The notes below the pieces were generated by a model that was not told the DNA's origin, ran no database searches, and saw nothing but the letters and a program-made list of their open reading frames with translations. A DNA stretch of 64,000 nt from Hymenobacter aerilatus (GTDB lineage: Bacteria > Bacteroidota > Bacteroidia > Cytophagales > Hymenobacteraceae): assembly GCF_022921095.1 (NCBI RefSeq), contig NZ_CP095053.1:4568501-4632500 (forward strand), in the 5' to 3' direction. Position numbers and translations under genes: made by a program. The first letter of the stretch is position 1. The number at the start of each line of letters is the position of its first letter. Positions 59,306 to 64,000 of this stretch are shown in pieces.

Positions 59306-60358
59306 TTACAGTCCTAAAATGGTTTTGTTGAGGCTTTGGTCGATGCCGGAGGCCGCAAAATCGTCAAAAGCTTTGTCTGTCACGCGAATGATGTGGTCCT
59401 GAATGAACGGAGCACCTTCGCGGGCGCCGTCTTCGGGGTGCTTCAGGGCGCATTCCCATTCCAGCACGGCCCAGCCCGAGAAGTCGTACTGCGTTAGCTT
59501 GCTGAAGATGGCGGTGAAATCCACCTGCCCATCGCCCAGAGAGCGGAACCGCCCGGCCCGGTCTACCCAGCCCTGGTAGCCACCGTACACGCCTTGCCGG
59601 CCCGAGGGGTTGAACTCAGCATCCTTTACGTGGAACATCTTGATGCGCTCGTGGTAGAGGTCGATGAACTCTAGGTAGTCGAGGCATTGCAGGATGAAGT
59701 GCGAAGGGTCGTAGAGCAAGCAGGCGCGGGGGTGATTGTCTACCTGTGCCAAAAACTGCTCGAAGCTGATGCCATCGTGGATGTCTTCGCCGGCGTGGGT
59801 TTCGTAGCATAGGTCTACCCCGTGCTCGTCGAACACATCCAGAATAGGACGCCAGCGGCGGCCCAGCTCCTCAAACCCGGTCTCTACCAGCCCGGCGGGC
59901 CGTTGGGGCCACGGGTACACGTAGGGCCACAATAGCGCGCCGCTGAAAGTGGCATGGGCCGTGAGGCCTAAGTTGCGCGACGCCTGCGCAGCATATTTCA
60001 ACTGCTGCACGGCCCACTGCTGGCGGGCGGCGGGGTTGCCGCGCACTTCGGCCGGTGCAAAGCCGTCGAATAGCTGGTCGTAGGCCGGGTGCACGGCTAC
60101 TAACTGGCCCTGCAAATGCGTGGATAGCTCCGTGATTTCCAAGCCAGCATCGGCCACCTTGCCGCGTAGCTCATCGGCGTAGGTCTGGCTTTCGGCGGCT
60201 AGCTTCAGGTCGATGAAGCGCGAGTCGAGGGTAGGCATCTGAATGCCTTTGTACCCCAGGTCGCTGGCCCACTTGCAGATGCTCTCCAGGCTGTTGAACG
60301 GCGCCTGCTCACTGATAAACTGCGCCAAAAAGATGGCGGGTCCTTTGATGGTTTTCAT
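59306..60358 (-). CDS. sugar phosphate isomerase/epimerase family protein (TIM barrel)
   Basis: 350 residues, cytoplasmic, no signal. The AP-endonuclease-2-like barrel shows SDLGYKGIQMPTLDSRFIDL, HATFSGALLWPYVYPWPQRP, the Glu of LCYETHAGED, the Asp-His of LLYDPSHFILQ, the His of KMFHVKDAEFNPSG and the Glu of GWAVLEWECA; together these are the divalent metal ligands of the family. Members of this long type lie next to Gfo/Idh/MocA oxidoreductases in many Bacteroidota sugar clusters, as here (128 bases after one). Substrate is unknown; a keto-sugar or inosose-like compound is likely. Confidence 0.88.
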   Translation of the reverse strand: MKTIKGPAIFLAQFISEQAPFNSLESICKWASDLGYKGIQMPTLDSRFIDLKLAAESQTYADELRGKVADAGLEITELSTHLQGQLVAVHPAYDQLFDGFAPAEVRGNPAARQQWAVQQLKYAAQASRNLGLTAHATFSGALLWPYVYPWPQRPAGLVETGFEELGRRWRPILDVFDEHGVDLCYETHAGEDIHDGISFEQFLAQVDNHPRACLLYDPSHFILQCLDYLEFIDLYHERIKMFHVKDAEFNPSGRQGVYGGYQGWVDRAGRFRSLGDGQVDFTAIFSKLTQYDFSGWAVLEWECALKHPEDGAREGAPFIQDHIIRVTDKAFDDFAASGIDQSLNKTILGL

Positions 60359-60425
60359 ACTGCTTAGCTGATTGCTAATAGGTTTTAGCTGTTCGCTATT
60401 GGCTTTTTAGAACATCATTTGACTA

Positions 60426-60478
60426 TTCCGCGCATCAGGCAGAGAGCAGAAACGACGTTCTATTGTGGTTATACGCAT
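60426..60478. repeat. possible decayed fragment of the dispersed palindrome
   Basis: ATTCCGCGCATCAGGCAG resembles CATTCCGCGCATCAAGCGG inside repeat copy 1 (16822-16940), but the terminal GTCATCCTGA arms are missing. It may be a remnant or chance similarity. Confidence 0.3.
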
Positions 60479-60486
60479 GACGTTTT

Positions 60487-61638
60487 TTACACCGTAAACG
60501 CCGTCCATTTTTGTTCCGACTTACCGGAGGCAATCACGCTCTCGATGAAGGCCATGCCCCGCACACCATCTTCCACGCCGGGGTAGTCGGCGGCTTCGGC
60601 TGGAGCAGCGGGACCACCCAGGTTGGCCAGGAGGGTAAGGGCAAAGTTGCGGTAGAGGTTGGCAAAGGCTTCGAGGTAGCCCTCGGGGTGGCCCGCTGGA
60701 ATGCGGCTGTTGTGCAGGGCAGCGGCGCTGAGGTAGGGCGCACCCGTCCGGCGAATCTCGGTAGGCTTGTCCAGCCACTTCACCAGCAAGGTGTTATTGT
60801 CAGCTTGTTGCCAGTCGAGGCCGCCTTTCTCACCGTAGAGGCGCACGCGCAGGTTGTTTTCCTCGCCGGCTGCTACTTGGGTAGCCACCAGCACGCCACT
60901 GGCGCCATTAGACATTTTCAGTAGCACGGCCCCATCATCATCGAGCTGGCGTCCCGGCACTACCACATTGATGTCGGCGCACAATTTCGTGACTTGCAGC
61001 CCGCTCACGTACTCTAGCAGGTTGAAGGCGTGGGTGCCGATGTCGCCCATGGCGCCGGCCGCGCCGCTGCGGGCGGGGTCGGTGCGCCAAGCGGCTTGCT
61101 TGTTAGCGCCGCCCTCCTCATAGGTGCTCAGCCAGCCCTGCGGATACTCAATGTATACTTTCCGAATGGTGCCCAGCACGCCGTCGGCCACCAGTTGCTT
61201 GGCTTCCTTCAGCATGGGGTAGCCGGTGTAGGTGTGCGTGAGGCACAAGCGCCGGCCAGTGGTTTCTACCACCGTGCGCAACTCCTTGGCTTCAGCCAGC
61301 GAAAACGTGATGGGCTTGTCCAGTACCACGTCGAAGCCGTGTTCCAGGGCCATCTTGGCAGGCGCAAAGTGCACGTGATTGGGCGTTACGATGCTGACCA
61401 CCTGGATGCGCTCAGCTTCGGGCCGCTGCGCTTCCTGCTCCAGCATCTCCTGGTAGGAACCGTATACGCGGTCGGGGGCGAGGTTCAGCTCCTGGCCGGT
61501 GGCGCGGGAGGTATCGGGGTTGCTGCTGAAGGCGCCGGCCACCAGCTCATAGAGCCCATCGAGGGAAGCGGCCATGCGGTGGACACCCCCAATGAAGGAG
61601 CCCTGCCCGCCGCCAATCATACCCAGTCGTAATTTCAT
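60487..61638 (-). CDS. Gfo/Idh/MocA family oxidoreductase
   Basis: 383 residues from the ATG at 61638 (MKLRLGMIGGGQGSFIGGVH); an upstream frame into the palindromic repeat is rejected. The NAD-binding loop GMIGGGQGSF is at the N-terminus, the family's EKP-like motif reads VVLDKPITFSLAEA, and the second domain has the usual GDIGTHAFNLLEYVSG with the catalytic-region His. It probably oxidises or reduces a sugar or keto-sugar in the cytoplasm. It precedes the TIM-barrel isomerase on the same strand. The palindrome at 61696-61807 separates it from the dehydrogenase subunits. Confidence 0.9.
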   Translation of the reverse strand: MKLRLGMIGGGQGSFIGGVHRMAASLDGLYELVAGAFSSNPDTSRATGQELNLAPDRVYGSYQEMLEQEAQRPEAERIQVVSIVTPNHVHFAPAKMALEHGFDVVLDKPITFSLAEAKELRTVVETTGRRLCLTHTYTGYPMLKEAKQLVADGVLGTIRKVYIEYPQGWLSTYEEGGANKQAAWRTDPARSGAAGAMGDIGTHAFNLLEYVSGLQVTKLCADINVVVPGRQLDDDGAVLLKMSNGASGVLVATQVAAGEENNLRVRLYGEKGGLDWQQADNNTLLVKWLDKPTEIRRTGAPYLSAAALHNSRIPAGHPEGYLEAFANLYRNFALTLLANLGGPAAPAEAADYPGVEDGVRGMAFIESVIASGKSEQKWTAFTV

Positions 61639-61695
61639 GCGGTGTGGTGAATAGGTGAGGTTGTGAAGTGGCGAAGTTGTGAAATTATAAATGAA

Positions 61696-61807
61696 AAGAA
61701 GTGTCATCCTGAGCTTGCGAAGGACCTTTTCATGTGAGAACGAGTCGTGATGACGCTTGTCATTCTCACGTGAGAAGGTCCTTCGCAAGCTCAGGATGAC
61801 ACTTCTT
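61696..61807. repeat. dispersed palindromic repeat, copy 4
   Basis: AAGAAGTGTCATCCTGAGC and its complement at the right end pair perfectly; the pairing continues through TTGCGAAGGACCTT, for a stem of more than 30 bp. The loop contains AGAACGAGTCGTGATGACGC, close to the centre of copy 1. It lies between the sugar dehydrogenase small-subunit gene and the Gfo/Idh/MocA gene. Confidence 0.9.
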
Positions 61808-61842
61808 CATGTACAACTGACAACTCGCAACTAACAACTCAA

Positions 61843-62445
61843 TTATGTAGCCCAGGCGCGGTCGCCTTTTTTGTAGGGCATGTTGCCGTCGTATTTGCCG
61901 GGCACGGGCAGGTAGCGCAGAGCCTGGGTAGCGCCGGGCTCGGAGGTGAAGAAGCCCAGCAAGGTCAGCTCCTTCATCATGCGGAAGTAGTGGTTGGGCT
62001 GCTCCTGCGTCTTGGTTTGAGCATACTGCTTCTGCTCGGCGTCGAGGGCCGTGAGAAACTCCTTGCGCTGACCAGCATCGAGACCCATAAAGTCCTTCTG
62101 GTACTTCTGCTTGCTGGCGTCGTTGAGCTTGGTAATGCCTTCCACAAAGATTTTCTGATCTTCGGGCTTGTAGCAGTCGCGCACCATCACGGCCATAAAG
62201 CCGCCCACGTTGGCTGCTTTGGCGCCAGGCGTTTTGGTAGCGGGCAAAATGGTCTCGCCTACCTCATTCAGTAGCGTTACCTGGTTGGCATCCAGAACAT
62301 CGTCCGGTTTTTGCCCAACTTCCTGCCCGGTCTTGTCAGTTTTTTTGGAATTGTCGGTAGAGCAACCGCTCAGGAAAAGGTCGCCGCCAATCACGGCGCC
62401 GCCCATTAGGAGGGCCACCCGGCCCAGTGCATCTCTTCTGTTCAT
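61843..62445 (-). CDS. gluconate 2-dehydrogenase subunit 3 family protein
   Basis: 200 residues. The N-terminus MNRRDALGRVALLMGGAVIGG is a twin-arginine signal followed by SGC at Cys28, which may also be lipidated. The mature part is helical and begins with VTLLNEVGETILPATKTPGA, the family hallmark, and includes FMAVMVRDCYKPEDQ. Such small subunits accompany GMC-type flavoprotein dehydrogenases (gluconate, fructose or glucoside 3-dehydrogenases) and are needed for their export or assembly. It begins 14 bases after the stop of the GMC gene, so the two are co-transcribed. Confidence 0.9.
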   Translation of the reverse strand: MNRRDALGRVALLMGGAVIGGDLFLSGCSTDNSKKTDKTGQEVGQKPDDVLDANQVTLLNEVGETILPATKTPGAKAANVGGFMAVMVRDCYKPEDQKIFVEGITKLNDASKQKYQKDFMGLDAGQRKEFLTALDAEQKQYAQTKTQEQPNHYFRMMKELTLLGFFTSEPGATQALRYLPVPGKYDGNMPYKKGDRAWAT

Positions 62446-62458
62446 TGCCGGATAGGAA

Positions 62459-64000
62459 TTAGATGTTCTGCTTTTTCAGTTCGCTCACGGCGTGGTCTAC
62501 GGCGCGGGCCGTGAGAGCCAGGTAGGTGAGTGAAGGGTTCACGCAGGCGCCCGAGGTCATGGCCGCACCGTCGGTTACGTACACGTTGGGCGCGTCCCAC
62601 ACCTGGTTGTGCTTGTTGAGCACCGAGGTTTTGGGGTCGAGGCCCATGCGGGCCGTGCCCATCTCGTGAATGCCACCGCCCAGGTTGTAGCCGTTGTTAT
62701 AGGTGTTCACGTTTTTGAGGCCAGCTTTTTCCAGCATCTCCTTCGCGTCCTCCATCATATCCACGCGCATTTTCTGCTCGTTGTCGCGGATAGTGGCATC
62801 CATCACCAGCACGGGTAGGCCCCAGGCATCCTTCTCGGTTTTGGAGAGGTAGGTGCGGTTGTCGTGGTAGGGTAGGATTTCGCCGAAGCCAGTGATGCCC
62901 ATGGTCCACTTGCCGGGCTCCGTCAAAGCGTCTTTGTAGTCGCCGCCAATGCTCATCTCGGCCACATCGCGGCTCCAACCCTCACGGCTAGCGCCGCCCT
63001 GGTAGCCGAAGCCGCGCAGGTAGTCACGCTTATCGCCGAACAGGTTGCGGTAGCGCGGCACGTAGATACCGTTGGCGCGGCGGCCAAACACATATTTGTC
63101 ATCGTAACCTTCCATCTCGCCGTGGGCACCAGCCCGGAAGTGGTGGTCCATCAGGTTGTGACCCAGCTCGCCGCTGCTGCTGCCCAGGCCGTCGGGCCAC
63201 ACGTCGGTGGCCGAGTTCATCAACACCCAGGCCGTATTCAAAGCCGAGGCATTGACGAAGATAACCTTGGCAAAATACTCGTAGGTTTTGTTTGTTTCAG
63301 CATCCAGCACCTCCACACCCTTGGCCCGCTTGGTGTCCTTGTCGTAGAGGATTTTGGTAACGATAGAAAACGGCCGCAACGTAAGGTTGCCGGTCGCCAT
63401 AGCCGCCGGCAGCGTAGCCGACTGCGTGCTGAAATAGGCCCCAAACGGGCAGCCCAACCAGCATTTGTTGCGGTACTGGCAGTTTACGCGGTTGTTGTGG
63501 GGCTTGGTGATGTTGGCCGTGCGGCCAATAATCATGTCGCGGTCCTTGAAGTGCTTCTTGATGCGGGCCGCCACGTCTTTTTCCACCACGTTCATTTCCA
63601 TGGCCGGCATAAAGTCGCCGTCGGGCAGCTGGGAGAGGCCGTCGCGGTTACCGCTGATGCCGGCAAACTTTTCGGCGTGGCTGTACCAGGGGGCTAGGTC
63701 TTTGTAGCGAATGGGCCAGTCCACGGCAATGCCTTCTTTGGCGTTGGCTTCAAAGTCGAAGTCGCTGTGCCGGTAGCTCTGGCGGCCCCACATCAACGAG
63801 CGGCCCCCTACCTGGTAGCCCCGGAACCAGTCGAATGGCTTGGCCTCTACGTAGGGGCTTTTCTGCTCGTTGGTCCAGAAGTCGAGGTTGGTTTCGTTCA
63901 GGGTATAGTCCCGGCTCAGCACGGGGTAGTCCTTAATCATCTGCTGAGTTTTGCCGCCGCGGTGCGGAAATTCCCAGGGCGCTTTGTTGGCATTCACGTA
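62459..64000 (-). CDS. GMC family oxidoreductase, probable glucoside 3-dehydrogenase large subunit (N-terminus outside window)
   Basis: At least 513 residues; the frame is open to the window edge, so the real start and the N-terminal FAD loop GxGxxG lie outside. Visible: WFRGYQVGGRSLMWGRQSYR (the GGRSxxW region of GMC dehydrogenases), a Cys-containing CQYRNKCWLGCPFGAYFST, the C-terminal GGGIHEMGTARMG with the active-site His, and YVTDGAAMTSGACVNPSLTYLALTARA with the paired Asn. These fit the gluconate / glucoside 3-dehydrogenase branch. Reduced FAD probably passes electrons to the cytochrome c lipoprotein. It forms an operon with the small subunit 14 bases downstream. Confidence 0.9.
   Translation of the reverse strand, partial: YVNANKAPWEFPHRGGKTQQMIKDYPVLSRDYTLNETNLDFWTNEQKSPYVEAKPFDWFRGYQVGGRSLMWGRQSYRHSDFDFEANAKEGIAVDWPIRYKDLAPWYSHAEKFAGISGNRDGLSQLPDGDFMPAMEMNVVEKDVAARIKKHFKDRDMIIGRTANITKPHNNRVNCQYRNKCWLGCPFGAYFSTQSATLPAAMATGNLTLRPFSIVTKILYDKDTKRAKGVEVLDAETNKTYEYFAKVIFVNASALNTAWVLMNSATDVWPDGLGSSSGELGHNLMDHHFRAGAHGEMEGYDDKYVFGRRANGIYVPRYRNLFGDKRDYLRGFGYQGGASREGWSRDVAEMSIGGDYKDALTEPGKWTMGITGFGEILPYHDNRTYLSKTEKDAWGLPVLVMDATIRDNEQKMRVDMMEDAKEMLEKAGLKNVNTYNNGYNLGGGIHEMGTARMGLDPKTSVLNKHNQVWDAPNVYVTDGAAMTSGACVNPSLTYLALTARAVDHAVSELKKQNI

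Noticed and set aside
61030..61632. Open frame of 200 codons on the plus strand
   Set aside because: Lies entirely opposite the Gfo/Idh/MocA oxidoreductase gene and has no recognisable domain.

Overview
The window looks like chromosomal DNA of a GC-rich member of the Bacteroidota, most likely the Hymenobacter group (Cytophagales). The clues are a protein with a type IX secretion (T9SS) C-terminal tail, many PorT/DUF6089/DUF2490/DUF4468-type envelope proteins, a DAHP synthase fused to chorismate mutase, Bacteroidota-style TTTG / TAnnTTTG promoter matches, poor Shine-Dalgarno sites, and scattered copies of a 'GTCATCCTGA' palindromic repeat. The genus is inferred. No rRNA, tRNA, CRISPR array, transposase or phage gene was found.

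Layout. 1-2360 (minus): a sigma-54 type response regulator followed by a PAS sensor protein cut by the window edge. 2691-5210: a large secreted T9SS protein made of three repeats. 5300-5854: a DUF4468-like secreted protein. 6260-18074 (plus): a nucleotide block pyrF-pyrE-purL-purQ-purC-purD-purN-purF-purM, preceded by a roughly 400-base leader with two terminator-like hairpins. 18660-21158: an outer-membrane barrel protein and an ammonium channel. 21323-23896 (minus): three envelope or periplasmic proteins. 24006-28535 (plus): an aromatic amino acid operon, pheA - aminotransferase - tyrA - DAHP synthase/chorismate mutase, headed by two tandem Phe/Tyr-rich leader peptides, each followed by its own terminator.

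28731-41064 holds an acyltransferase, a metallophosphoesterase lipoprotein, a giant nine-PAS histidine kinase overlapping its LuxR-type regulator, a STAS-like protein, and a redox-looking pair: a receiver fused to a thioredoxin-reductase-like flavoprotein, and a cyclic-nucleotide-binding-type histidine kinase. 41103-55639 mixes housekeeping and envelope genes: radA, a thioredoxin-fold protein without its cysteines, a radical SAM/SPASM protein, a pirin, an M13 peptidase, and a BlaI/M56 pair with two operator palindromes and a downstream TonB-plug-like small protein.

55644-64000 (minus) is a sugar catabolism cluster: GMC oxidoreductase (cut by the window edge), gluconate-dehydrogenase subunit-3-like protein, Gfo/Idh/MocA oxidoreductase, two TIM-barrel isomerases, a haem c lipoprotein, an MFS transporter and a DUF1080 hydrolase. 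Together they fit oxidation of a glycoside to a 3-keto sugar with electrons passed to a cytochrome, followed by hydrolysis and isomerisation.

The strongest regulatory observation is the double Phe/Tyr attenuator at 24006-24344. The pyr leader (6260-6680), the BlaI-type operators (51280-51313) and the palindromic repeat family inside and between operons are next.
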